Positions 6,681 through 14,730 of a DNA stretch of 64,000 nt are shown here, one piece after another. The stretch is from Gordonibacter pamelaeae (lineage in GTDB: Bacteria > Actinomycetota > Coriobacteriia > Coriobacteriales > Eggerthellaceae), in assembly GCF_042665095.1 (NCBI RefSeq), contig NZ_JBHTBV010000012.1, one strand, 5' to 3'. Each line of letters starts with the position of its first letter. The first letter of the stretch is position 1. Under the pieces are notes generated by a model. It did not search any database. It was given only the letters and a program-made list of their open reading frames with translations, and was not told the origin of the DNA. The position numbers were made by a program, and so were the translations under genes.

Positions 6681-8642
6681 ATGTGCGGATTCGTGGGATT
6701 CACCGCGGTCGATTACGACCGGGAGACCAACCAGGCCGTCATCAAGGACATGGCCGATCGCATCGCCCACCGCGGGCCCGATGACGAGGGCTTCTTCGTG
6801 GACGATGACATAGCGATGGGCTTCCGCCGCCTGTCCATCATCGACCTCGAGGGCTCCCGCCAGCCCATGCAGAACGCCGACGGCACCGTCACGGTCACGT
6901 TCAACGGCGAGATTTACAACTTCCAGGAGCTGCGCGCCGAGCTTGAGGCGCTGGGCTACCAGTTCGTCACGAACGGCGACACGGAAACGATCGTCCATGG
7001 CTACGAGGCGTGGGGCACGGACGTGTTCGAGCGCCTGCGCGGCATGTTCGCCATCGCCATCTGGGATGCGGCGAAGAAGCGCCTCGTGTGCGCTCGCGAC
7101 ATCTTCGGCATCAAGCCGTTCTACTACCAGCACGACGGCAACCGCCTCGTCTACGGCAGCGAGATCAAGGCGTTTTTGGCGCACCCGGCGTTCAAGAAGG
7201 AGCTCAACCGCGAGCAGTTGCCGCAGTATCTGTGCTTCGAGTACATGAACGACTCGCAGACCATGTTCAAGGACGTGCACAAGCTGTTGCCCGGCCACTT
7301 CATGGTGTTCGAGGACGGCACGCTGCGCACCGAATGCTTCTACAAGATCACGTACAAGATCGACGATTCGAAGTCGCTCGACGAGTGGGCCGACGTCATC
7401 GTGAAGGCGTTCGACGAGTCGGTGGCGGCGCACGAGATCGCCGACGTCGAGATCGGCAGCTTCCTGTCGGGCGGCATCGACAGCTCGCTGGCCGCGTACT
7501 GCATGGGGCAGCACGCGCCGGACATCAAGACGTTCTCGGTGGGCTACGACATCGGCTGCGAGGACAAGCTGGCCGAGATCGCCGCGCAGTCCGACTTCGA
7601 GATCAAGCTGAACGAGCTGGAGGACGCCGAGGAGTTCGCGAAGTGGGCCCACCTGCCGAACTGGCAGGTGAAGGTCGATGCGCGGGAATTCCTCGACATC
7701 GTGCCCACCGAGCAGTACCACATGGACGAGCCGCTGGGCGCGCCGAGCGCCATCCCGCTGTTCTTCGTGAGCCGCCTCGCGCGCGAGCAGGTGAAGGTGG
7801 TGCAGTCGGGCGAGGGCGCCGACGAGCTGTTCGGCGGGTACTGGATCTACCATGACCAGTTCGAGTTCGGCAAGTACTTCAAGGTGCCGCGCCCTCTGCG
7901 CGCCGCCGCGGGCGCCGTGGCCGAGAAGCTGCCGCCGTTCCACGGTCGTCGCTTCGCCATGCGCGGCTCGGGCGGGCCGGAAAAGAGCTACCAGCGAGCG
8001 AGCATGAACTACATGTGGGACGAGATCCCGAACGTGCTGCGCGACTACGACGGCCCCTGCAAGCCGTGGGAGTGGTGCAAGCCGCACTTCGACGAGGCGG
8101 CGAAGCAGGACATCGACATCATCACGCAGACCCAGTACGTGGACATGGTCAGCTACATGCCCTTCGACATCTGCCTGAAGGCCGACAAGATGTCCATGTC
8201 GCAGTCGCTGGAGCTGCGCGTGCCGTTCCTCGACAAGAAGGTGCTCGACGTGGCGCTGCAGCTGCCCACCGCGTGCCGCGTCGACGACGAGCATGCCAAG
8301 TACGCGCTGCGCGTGGCTGCGAGCAAGCTGGGCTTCCAGAAGAAGGTGGCGAACATGCCGAAGCAGCCGTTCATCACGCCACTTACGGTGTGGCTGCAGA
8401 CCGACCTGTACTACGATCGCATCAAAGAGGCGTTCACGAGCGAGGCCGCGCACGAGTTCTTCAACGTGGACTACCTCGTGCAGATGCTCGACGACCACAA
8501 GTCGGCCGACTTCTCCACGGTGGAGGGTCGCGGCAAGCTCAAGATGATGCGCATCTGGAACATCTACTGCTTCCTGTGCTGGTACGAGGTGTTCTTCGGG
8601 AAGAGCAGCGAGAAGCTGGCCCCGAAGACGAAGGTGGCGTAA
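6681..8642 (+). CDS. asnB: Asparagine synthase (glutamine-hydrolysing)
   Basis: Makes asparagine from aspartate, glutamine and ATP. The 653-aa protein has an N-terminal class II glutaminase domain that begins MCGFVGF. Cys2 becomes the nucleophile after Met removal, which fixes the start at 6681 rather than the open frame upstream. The synthetase domain carries the PP-loop motif SGGIDSS at residues 263-269 and a GEGADELFGGYWIYH stretch. It is longer than E. coli AsnB (554 aa) and nearer the B. subtilis AsnB/AsnO type. It is monocistronic, with AGGAG 10 bases upstream of the ATG. Some members of this subfamily amidate peptidoglycan meso-DAP rather than make free asparagine; that possibility is open here. 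Confidence 0.9.
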   Translation: MCGFVGFTAVDYDRETNQAVIKDMADRIAHRGPDDEGFFVDDDIAMGFRRLSIIDLEGSRQPMQNADGTVTVTFNGEIYNFQELRAELEALGYQFVTNGDTETIVHGYEAWGTDVFERLRGMFAIAIWDAAKKRLVCARDIFGIKPFYYQHDGNRLVYGSEIKAFLAHPAFKKELNREQLPQYLCFEYMNDSQTMFKDVHKLLPGHFMVFEDGTLRTECFYKITYKIDDSKSLDEWADVIVKAFDESVAAHEIADVEIGSFLSGGIDSSLAAYCMGQHAPDIKTFSVGYDIGCEDKLAEIAAQSDFEIKLNELEDAEEFAKWAHLPNWQVKVDAREFLDIVPTEQYHMDEPLGAPSAIPLFFVSRLAREQVKVVQSGEGADELFGGYWIYHDQFEFGKYFKVPRPLRAAAGAVAEKLPPFHGRRFAMRGSGGPEKSYQRASMNYMWDEIPNVLRDYDGPCKPWEWCKPHFDEAAKQDIDIITQTQYVDMVSYMPFDICLKADKMSMSQSLELRVPFLDKKVLDVALQLPTACRVDDEHAKYALRVAASKLGFQKKVANMPKQPFITPLTVWLQTDLYYDRIKEAFTSEAAHEFFNVDYLVQMLDDHKSADFSTVEGRGKLKMMRIWNIYCFLCWYEVFFGKSSEKLAPKTKVA

Positions 8643-8770
8643 GCGGAAGGGCGTTGCGCTCGCGGCGTCAACGGCGGCGCTACCGTTGGGTGTTAGGCTG
8701 GCCGACGCGAAGGAACGCAAGCATGCCAGGTGGTAGGCTCGTCGCATCAACCGATGCGATAGGAGTGACC

Positions 8771-10006
8771 ATGCCCGCCGAAACCGTCGTCCCGCCCCGT
8801 TTCCGCACGCCGGAGCCGCGGCTCCGCCTTCACGCGGCGTTCGCGCTTGCACTCGCCGCCTGCGCCCTTGCCGCGGTGCTCTGCGCGCTCGCCCCCGGCC
8901 GGGCCGAGGCTGCCCCGGCGGGGCCGTTCGATGTGGAGGGGCCCGCCGATGCCTACGCGTGGGATGGCGCAGTGCTCTCCGTCACCGGTGACGGCGTGAC
9001 CATCGCCGGCATGGCGGACCCGACCTCGGCGGCCATGGGCGACGTGCGGGTTGCCGCGGGTGTGGGCGCTATCAACGTGGGCTCGGGCGTGCGCATCGGC
9101 ACGCTCTCGTTCGCCGAGGCCGCAGCACTTCGCTTGGACGGCGCCGGCAACGAGGTGCAGCTGCTCGATCTAGCGCGGTCCTCCAGCGTGAGCGGCCCTG
9201 GCTCCGTCACGTTGGCCGAGGTCACGCTCTCCCTGGACCTGCTGCCTTCGGCCACCGTTACGCTCACGGGCAGCGCGGACGGCATGTCCATCTGGGCCGG
9301 GGCCACGCTCGTGCTCGGGCCGGGAGCCAGCCTTGGCAACATCACGCATTTCGGCGGCACCCTCGATCTCTCGCATATCGTGTTCGGCGCACCTGTGCGG
9401 GTGCTGGGCTACTCGGTGGGAGGCGATTACACGTCGAACACCATCGTGGCGCCGTTCGGGGCGACGCGCCTGTCCGAGCTCATGACGCTCGACCACCTCT
9501 TCGTGAACGGCGGAGATACCGCCATCGTGGAGGACGGGGAGCGCGTGGGCACGCTGCAGGACGACGGCTCGTTTCTCATCACCGCCACGCGCACGGTGAC
9601 GTTCGCGGGGTGGGAGGGGAAGGTGCTCGCTACCGAGGAAGTGCCGCTGTTCAGCGCGGCGACAGCGCCCGAGGTGGTAGCTCCCGAGGGCTACCGCTTC
9701 ACGGGATGGGATGTCGATTTCACGCATGTCGTGCAGGATCTGGCCGTAACGGCGCAGTTCGAGAAGCTTCCCGATCCCACGCCGCAGCCCGAGCCGGCTC
9801 CCGCTCCGCCGGCGGGCGGGTCAGGGGCGCCCTCTGCTGCTTCGGCATCGACGTCGGTGCCTGCGTCGAGGTACTACCCGGCTCCCAAGAAGCTCGCCGC
9901 AACGGGCGATGCAGCCGGTTGGGGGCTCGGGGCAGCCGCAGCGGCCGGCTCCGCTGCGGCTGTTGCGGCGGTCGTGGCGGCTGCGATAGGCAGGCGCCGG
10001 GGGTAG
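8771..10006 (+). CDS. Sortase-anchored surface protein (LAATG motif)
   Basis: A 411-aa secreted protein. A long signal peptide runs to about residue 48 (AGRAEA-AP). It is followed by a glycine/alanine/serine-rich beta-type region. A short repeat-like unit of the InlB/Listeria-Bacteroides type is near residues 290-330 (YRFTGWDVDFTHVVQDLAVTAQF), then a proline-rich wall-spanning stretch. The C terminus is a sorting signal: LAATG at 375-379, a hydrophobic alanine-rich segment, and the basic tail GRRRG. The motif deviates from LPXTG at the second position, which suits some actinobacterial sortases. AGGAG stands 5 bases before the ATG. Ligand or function is unknown. Confidence 0.75.
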   Translation: MPAETVVPPRFRTPEPRLRLHAAFALALAACALAAVLCALAPGRAEAAPAGPFDVEGPADAYAWDGAVLSVTGDGVTIAGMADPTSAAMGDVRVAAGVGAINVGSGVRIGTLSFAEAAALRLDGAGNEVQLLDLARSSSVSGPGSVTLAEVTLSLDLLPSATVTLTGSADGMSIWAGATLVLGPGASLGNITHFGGTLDLSHIVFGAPVRVLGYSVGGDYTSNTIVAPFGATRLSELMTLDHLFVNGGDTAIVEDGERVGTLQDDGSFLITATRTVTFAGWEGKVLATEEVPLFSAATAPEVVAPEGYRFTGWDVDFTHVVQDLAVTAQFEKLPDPTPQPEPAPAPPAGGSGAPSAASASTSVPASRYYPAPKKLAATGDAAGWGLGAAAAAGSAAAVAAVVAAAIGRRRG

Positions 10007-10025
10007 GCTGCTTTTCGCAGCCGCG

Positions 10026-12146
10026 CTACGCCCGACCGCGGCCCAGTTTGCCGGCCACCTTGCCCACGATGTTGCCAACGAACGCTGCTTCCGGCACGCG
10101 CAGCTTGATGGCCAGGCCGAACGTCACCGCCAGCGACACTAGGCCGCCGCACGCCACGTAGGCGAGCGCCTGCGGGATGGACCCCGACAGCGGCCCGACG
10201 AGCGTCGTGAGCGCGAACAGCACGCCGCCGCCCGCCGCCGCGCCCAGCCCGCCGAACACCAGCGCCACGAGAAACGCCTTCGCCGTGGAACGCAGCCCGA
10301 ACGGCCCCAGGCGCCGGCGCAGGTACGCGAACAGGCACACGTCGGCCACCACGTAGAACAGCACCTCGCCCACGGCGATGATCTCGATGGGGAAGCTCTC
10401 CGCATGCGACGCGCCGAACATCGTGAGCGCCACCTGCGCGGCTCCCGCCACGAAGTTGAACGCCGCGAACACGCCCATCTTGCGCAGGCTCGAGAAGATC
10501 TTCTGCAGGTACGTGTTCACGCCGTACACCGGCAGCGCGAACGCCAGCACGCTCATGTACGAGGCGATGGACGCCACGTTCTCCGCCGTGAACGCGCCGG
10601 CGCGGAACACGGTGATGAGCGGCAGCGAGAACACCATGAGGTACAGCGCGAAGGGAATCATGAAGAAGAGTATCTGGTTCGTGCCGCTCACGATGCCGCG
10701 TTTCACGCCCTTGGCGTTGCCCTCGGCCTGCATGTCGGCCAGCTCGGTGAACATGGCCGTGGTGATGGGCACGGCCAGGAAGGAGTAGGGGAGCGTGAAC
10801 CACTGGCGCGCGTACAGCAGGATGGACGGCCCGTTGTCGGCGAAGCTGTAGGCCGCCGCGTTCTGCACCGACACCACCGCGAACGAGCACACCATGACGA
10901 ACAGGGCCGGCACGCCCAGCGAGAGCGTCTCGCGCAGCGCCGGGTCGTGCAGGTTGAGGCGCGGCCGCAGCCGGATGCCGTTGCGGCGCAGCGCGGGCAG
11001 CTGGATGGCCAGCGCCACGAACACGCCGAGCGGGTTGCCGATGGCTATGACGTAGAGCGCCAGGTCGGGGTTGCCCGGCGCGAGCGCCGCGTACGTCAGG
11101 AACGATGCGATGACCACAATGCTCTGCGCCGCCGGCGCGATGGCCGACCACAGGTAATCGCGGTTCGCGTTGAGCAGGCCCGATATGATGGCCGTGGCGC
11201 CGGAGAACACGATCTGGACGGCGAAGAACTGGAAGAAGAACACCGATTGCGCCATGGTGCGCTGGTCGGAGTAGAAGCTCTGCGTGTAGATGAAGAACGA
11301 CGGGAACGCGATGCAGAGCGCCGACACCGCCGCCAACAGCACCACCACGATGGTGAGCAGGGTGGAGGCGTAGTCGTTCCCCGCCTTCTGCCCCAGCCTC
11401 TTCTTCACCGACATATACACCGGCAAAAACGCCGTCACCAGGATGCCGCCTATCACCAGCTCGTAGAGCTGGGAGGGCAGGTTGTTGGCCACCTGGTAGG
11501 AGCTGGAGAGCAGCGTGGAGCCCAGCGCGAAGGCCATGGTCCAGGTGCGCACGAAGCCCAGCACGCGCGAGACCATGGTGCACACGCTGATGAGTGCGGC
11601 CGACGAGCCCACAGCGGCCGCGTCGCCCTGCTCGGCGGCGTCCGTGCGCGCGAGCGCCGTCTTGTCCACGCCGGCGTGCTTGCTCACGATGGGCAGCTCG
11701 GAGGTCGAGCCGGGGAAGGCCGCGCGCTCGGCGCGGCGGCTCGCCGCGGACGCAGCTTGCGCCGCCGCGCGCGGGTCGGGCGTCTGGGGCTCGAAGGGGT
11801 CGCGCGCCGGCGCCGTGCGGTCGGGGCCGGCGTGGCTGCCGCCTATGCGAATCTCGGACGTCTCGCCCGGCGCCGCCGCGCGCAGGCGGGCCTTCGCGCT
11901 GGCGGGGTCGAGCCGGGGCTCCGGCCGCGGAACGACCTGCTGCGCCACGGCGGCGGCGATAACCGTGCGGTCGAGCCCCGCATGCCGCCCGCCCACGCGG
12001 ATCTCGGACGTGGAGCCCGGGTCGGCCGCGCGCGCATGCGACGGCGCCGCGGCGCGCTTGGCGGGGGCGGCGGCAGGGGTGGGCGTGGGGGCTGGTGTCG
12101 GCTCGGCAACGCGCGTATGTTGAGCTCGTGCGAGCTTGTCGGACAT
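10026..12146 (-). CDS. murJ: Lipid II flippase MurJ with long cytoplasmic N-terminal tail
   Basis: MurJ/MviN moves lipid II across the membrane for peptidoglycan synthesis. The membrane core starts near residue 180 with the family signature (SSAALISVCTMVSRVLGFVRTW) and shows the expected array of about 14 hydrophobic helices. Before it lies an Ala/Pro-rich tail of about 180 residues not found in E. coli MurJ. It contains three copies of an 18-residue motif at about 44-61, 94-111 and 146-163, with pattern G-S/E-TSE-(I/L)-x-(I/V)-xxx-HAG-x-D-(R/K)-T. The start at 12146 is the first ATG after the divergent nadK promoter. The enzyme complements the lipid II genes at 26-35 kb. Confidence 0.9.
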   Translation of the reverse strand: MSDKLARAQHTRVAEPTPAPTPTPAAAPAKRAAAPSHARAADPGSTSEIRVGGRHAGLDRTVIAAAVAQQVVPRPEPRLDPASAKARLRAAAPGETSEIRIGGSHAGPDRTAPARDPFEPQTPDPRAAAQAASAASRRAERAAFPGSTSELPIVSKHAGVDKTALARTDAAEQGDAAAVGSSAALISVCTMVSRVLGFVRTWTMAFALGSTLLSSSYQVANNLPSQLYELVIGGILVTAFLPVYMSVKKRLGQKAGNDYASTLLTIVVVLLAAVSALCIAFPSFFIYTQSFYSDQRTMAQSVFFFQFFAVQIVFSGATAIISGLLNANRDYLWSAIAPAAQSIVVIASFLTYAALAPGNPDLALYVIAIGNPLGVFVALAIQLPALRRNGIRLRPRLNLHDPALRETLSLGVPALFVMVCSFAVVSVQNAAAYSFADNGPSILLYARQWFTLPYSFLAVPITTAMFTELADMQAEGNAKGVKRGIVSGTNQILFFMIPFALYLMVFSLPLITVFRAGAFTAENVASIASYMSVLAFALPVYGVNTYLQKIFSSLRKMGVFAAFNFVAGAAQVALTMFGASHAESFPIEIIAVGEVLFYVVADVCLFAYLRRRLGPFGLRSTAKAFLVALVFGGLGAAAGGGVLFALTTLVGPLSGSIPQALAYVACGGLVSLAVTFGLAIKLRVPEAAFVGNIVGKVAGKLGRGRA

Positions 12147-12172
12147 GGACGGACGCTTTCTTGCGCATCGGA

Positions 12173-12178
12173 TATAAT
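12173..12178 (+). promoter_or_regulatory. Candidate -10 element for nadK
   Basis: A perfect TATAAT 34 bases before the nadK start codon, in the 66-bp gap to the divergent murJ. No clear -35 at 16-18 bp spacing was found. Confidence 0.5.
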
Positions 12179-12212
12179 GGCCCATCATAGCAAACCCGGA
12201 AAGAAGACCTTC

Positions 12213-13157
12213 ATGCGCATCCTCATCGTACGCAATAATTCCAACTCGAAGGCCGTGGACGCCTCGCTTCTGCTGGCCACGTACCTGGCCACGCAGGGGG
12301 CCGACTACACGCTCGTGGACTCGTCGGACCTCTCGTGCCGCGGCGACCACGAAGGGCTGAACGAGGCGCTTGCCAACGGGGTGGAGATGGCGGTGGTGCT
12401 GGGCGGCGACGGCACCATCCTGCGCACGGCGCGCCAGATCGGCACGTCGGGCGTGCCCATCCTGGGGATAAACTTCGGCCGCTTGGGCTTTTTGGCGAAC
12501 ACGAGCGACGAGGGGGTGGTGGCCGTGGTAGCCGCCGCGCTCGCCGGCGACGTGGTGGCCGAGCAGCGCACGAACCTGCGCATCGACGTGGTGTGCGAGG
12601 GCGAGCGGGATCGCTGGGGCGACGACGCCGGCACGCTCGACGATCCCGATGAAGGGGAAGAGCCCGGCGGGGAGCCCTCCGCCTCCGGGTTCCCCTGCGG
12701 AAGCGATGCGCGCACGTTCTTCGCGCTCAACGAGCTGGCGGTGACGCGCGGCGCGCATGGCCGCATCATCGATTTCGGCTTGAGCATCTCGGGCGCGCGC
12801 ATCGCCGGCATGCGCGGCGACGGCCTGGTGGTGGCCACGGCCACGGGTTCCACGGCCTACGCGCTCTCGGCCGGCGGGCCGCTCGTGTCGCCGGGTTTCG
12901 CCGGCCTCGTGGCCGTGCCGCTCGCGCCCCACACGCTGCATTCGCGCGCCATCGTCACGGCGTCCAACGACGTGGTGGAGATGGACCTGTCGCACAACGC
13001 CGACACCCGCGAGGCCACGCTGTTCGTCGACGGCGAGCTGCTGGAGTTCGAGCGGCCCGTGCGCCGCGTCTACGTCCGCCGCGGCGACGCCCCCACGGTT
13101 CTGCTGCGCTACCAGCGGGAAGGCTTCTACGAGCACGCGGCGCGAGTGTTCTTCTAG
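12213..13157 (+). CDS. nadK: NAD kinase
   Basis: Phosphorylates NAD to NADP using ATP or polyphosphate, in the cytoplasm. The 314-aa protein has the GGDG motif (64-67, VVLGGDGTILRTA), the NFGRLGFL stretch, the ATATGSTAYALSAGGP motif that binds NAD, and the VFVDGE-type C-terminal strand (LFVDGELLEF). An acidic insert near residues 130-160 (rich in D, E, G and P) replaces a short loop of other NadK proteins. The ATG at 12213 begins the homology (MRILIVRNNSN). It is monocistronic, with a terminator 9 bases after the stop. Confidence 0.94.
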   Translation: MRILIVRNNSNSKAVDASLLLATYLATQGADYTLVDSSDLSCRGDHEGLNEALANGVEMAVVLGGDGTILRTARQIGTSGVPILGINFGRLGFLANTSDEGVVAVVAAALAGDVVAEQRTNLRIDVVCEGERDRWGDDAGTLDDPDEGEEPGGEPSASGFPCGSDARTFFALNELAVTRGAHGRIIDFGLSISGARIAGMRGDGLVVATATGSTAYALSAGGPLVSPGFAGLVAVPLAPHTLHSRAIVTASNDVVEMDLSHNADTREATLFVDGELLEFERPVRRVYVRRGDAPTVLLRYQREGFYEHAARVFF

Positions 13158-13166
13158 GTGCGCGAA

Positions 13167-13199
13167 GCCCGGCAGGCATGCGCGTCTGCCGGGCATTCC
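13167..13199 (+). terminator. Intrinsic terminator after nadK
   Basis: A 9-bp stem (13167-13175 with 13186-13194, GCCCGGCAG arm) closes a 10-base loop. ATTCCTTTTG follows. Confidence 0.85.
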
Positions 13200-13247
13200 T
13201 TTTGCAGGTTATGCCAAAAATAGGATAATTGCAGTGCAAAGTTTCCG

Positions 13248-13276
13248 TTGACTTGCCCCCCCCCCTGGCGTATCTT
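13248..13276 (+). promoter_or_regulatory. Promoter with a C10 homopolymer in its spacer
   Basis: TTGACT (13248-13253) and TATCTT (13271-13276) are separated by exactly 17 bp, of which 10 are an uninterrupted C tract (13256-13265). It lies 56 bases before the start codon of the surface operon at 13332-16128. Length change in such a tract moves the two promoter elements relative to each other and is a known cause of phase-variable transcription in other bacteria. The tract is seen directly; phase variation here is inference. Confidence 0.7.
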
Positions 13277-13331
13277 TGCGTATCAAGTTCCGTGCCTTCA
13301 GGCATGCGAACCGGATCAAGGGGTAATTCGT

Positions 13332-14072
13332 ATGAGCAAGCAAGACCGTGAGAGCGCGCAGAGCCTTCCAGTAGACAGTTCCGAACCGAATGCTTCCTCG
13401 CATCAGTGGGACGGCGAAAAACTCGCCGACGATGCTGCAGGGAAGCAGGTTCAGGATGTTTCTCCAGACTCGGCGCCAGTAAGGCAGATCCTCCGACCAG
13501 AGGCCCCTGACCCCCATTCCTCCGCAACGAGCACCGCCGTCGAGACGGCCAAGAACGCCGGGAAGATACTCGGCATGTCCAAGCACGTCTTCGCCGGCCT
13601 GGTGGCCGTGGTGGCCGTAGCCGCCGCCGTCGTGGCGGGCGTCGTGCTGACGCAGCAGCCGGCCGTGGAGGACTGGTTCGACTCGAATGCCGCGCAAGGC
13701 CAGTTCGAGGGCAAGTCAAAGGAAGAGATCCAAGCCGCCCTGAACGAGGAGGTGGCGAAGGGCATGATGAACATCTCCATCGCCGCCGTCATCACGTTCC
13801 CCGACGGCGCGTCTGAGGGCGAGGCGCGCATCGAGAACATCGCCGCGAACCCGATGGACCAGAAGGTGACCATCGCGCTCAAGGACGGTGACGAGGTGGT
13901 GTACGAGTCCGGCGCCATCGCGCCCGACCAGCACATACAGAACATCAAGCTGTCACGCGACCTGGAGCCCGGCGAGTACGCTGCCGTGGCCACGTTCACG
14001 GGCTACGACCGCGAGACGCACAAGAAGACCGGCCAAGCGGCCGCTGAGATCACGTTACGCGTCGAAGGCTAA
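13332..14072 (+). CDS. Single-pass membrane protein, first gene of surface operon
   Basis: A 246-aa protein of unknown family. An 80-residue polar, acidic cytoplasmic-type N terminus is followed by one transmembrane helix near residues 88-110 (FAGLVAVVAVAAAVVAGVVL). An exposed domain of about 135 residues then contains beta-type stretches such as KVTIALKDGDEVVYESGAI and PGEYAAVATFTGYDRET. No enzyme motif is visible. AAGGGG precedes the ATG; a TTG in the same frame at 13248 lies inside the promoter and is unlikely to be used. It is followed at 70 bases by a secreted protein and then an LRR-type surface protein, so it may anchor or assemble them. Confidence 0.65.
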   Translation: MSKQDRESAQSLPVDSSEPNASSHQWDGEKLADDAAGKQVQDVSPDSAPVRQILRPEAPDPHSSATSTAVETAKNAGKILGMSKHVFAGLVAVVAVAAAVVAGVVLTQQPAVEDWFDSNAAQGQFEGKSKEEIQAALNEEVAKGMMNISIAAVITFPDGASEGEARIENIAANPMDQKVTIALKDGDEVVYESGAIAPDQHIQNIKLSRDLEPGEYAAVATFTGYDRETHKKTGQAAAEITLRVEG

Positions 14073-14142
14073 GACAACCTTCGACGAGAGATAGTCAGAG
14101 CATGTCAGACAACGTAAGGGCACATCAGGAAAGGAAAGTATC

Positions 14143-14721
14143 ATGACGAAGACGAGCCGGTTCAACTACATCAAGCGGGGTCTGGTAGGCGTATGCGCCG
14201 CCACAATGCTGACGGGTCTGTGCGCGGGGACTGCGTTTGCGGATCAGAGTGCAACGAAGATATACACGTTGGATACCTCTGCTGCCCAGATAAGCGTTAC
14301 GGTTCCGACGGGGAATGCCGGTGCGTCTTTGAATGCTGCGGGTGCGCTCACTCTCCCCGATCTGGTACTTACGAATGAGTCGCTTGCTCCGGTGTATATC
14401 TCGAAAGTGGAGGTGTCCGGCGTTAACACCAGCATCAACCTGTTGACAGAGGCCGATTACGCCGATGCCACCAAAGGTGCTGTGAACAATGCTACGAAGA
14501 TTTCTATGGCCGCTGACGGAAAGAGCATCGACCTGGGCGCATTCAAGGCTACTGGTGGAGCAACCATTCAGGAAGCGGATGCAGTGACGATAGCTGGCAA
14601 TTCTGGGAAAGCCACTTTATCGGCGACTGCCTCGATGAAGAACTTTACCGGGAGCATCTTGGGACAGTCAACGCTTGATTTTATGACGGTTTCTTTTACG
14701 GTTGCTCCGACAACGGCATAG
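14143..14721 (+). CDS. Small secreted protein of unknown family
   Basis: A 192-aa protein with a clear signal peptide (KRGLVGVCAATMLTGLCAG-TAFA, cleavage near residue 33). The mature part is threonine/alanine-rich and probably all beta. Its layout (ISVTVPTG, LVLTNESLAPVYISKVEV, and a final strand LDFMTVSFTVAP) resembles the C-terminal domain of the next gene (NIAIPSSV, VMVGNRSERPVAITGARL, YGSMIWIVSAA). The two may therefore be paralogous exported modules. AAAGGAAAG lies before the ATG. No anchor signal is visible, so it is probably released or held by a partner. GC content is lower than in the flanking core genes. Confidence 0.65.
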   Translation: MTKTSRFNYIKRGLVGVCAATMLTGLCAGTAFADQSATKIYTLDTSAAQISVTVPTGNAGASLNAAGALTLPDLVLTNESLAPVYISKVEVSGVNTSINLLTEADYADATKGAVNNATKISMAADGKSIDLGAFKATGGATIQEADAVTIAGNSGKATLSATASMKNFTGSILGQSTLDFMTVSFTVAPTTA

Positions 14722-14730
14722 CTGTGAGTC

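Noticed and set aside
10404..12190. Long rightward open frame leading into nadK and antisense to murJ
   Set aside because: Arg/His-rich antisense of murJ; NadK homology starts only at 12213, with a TATAAT just before it.
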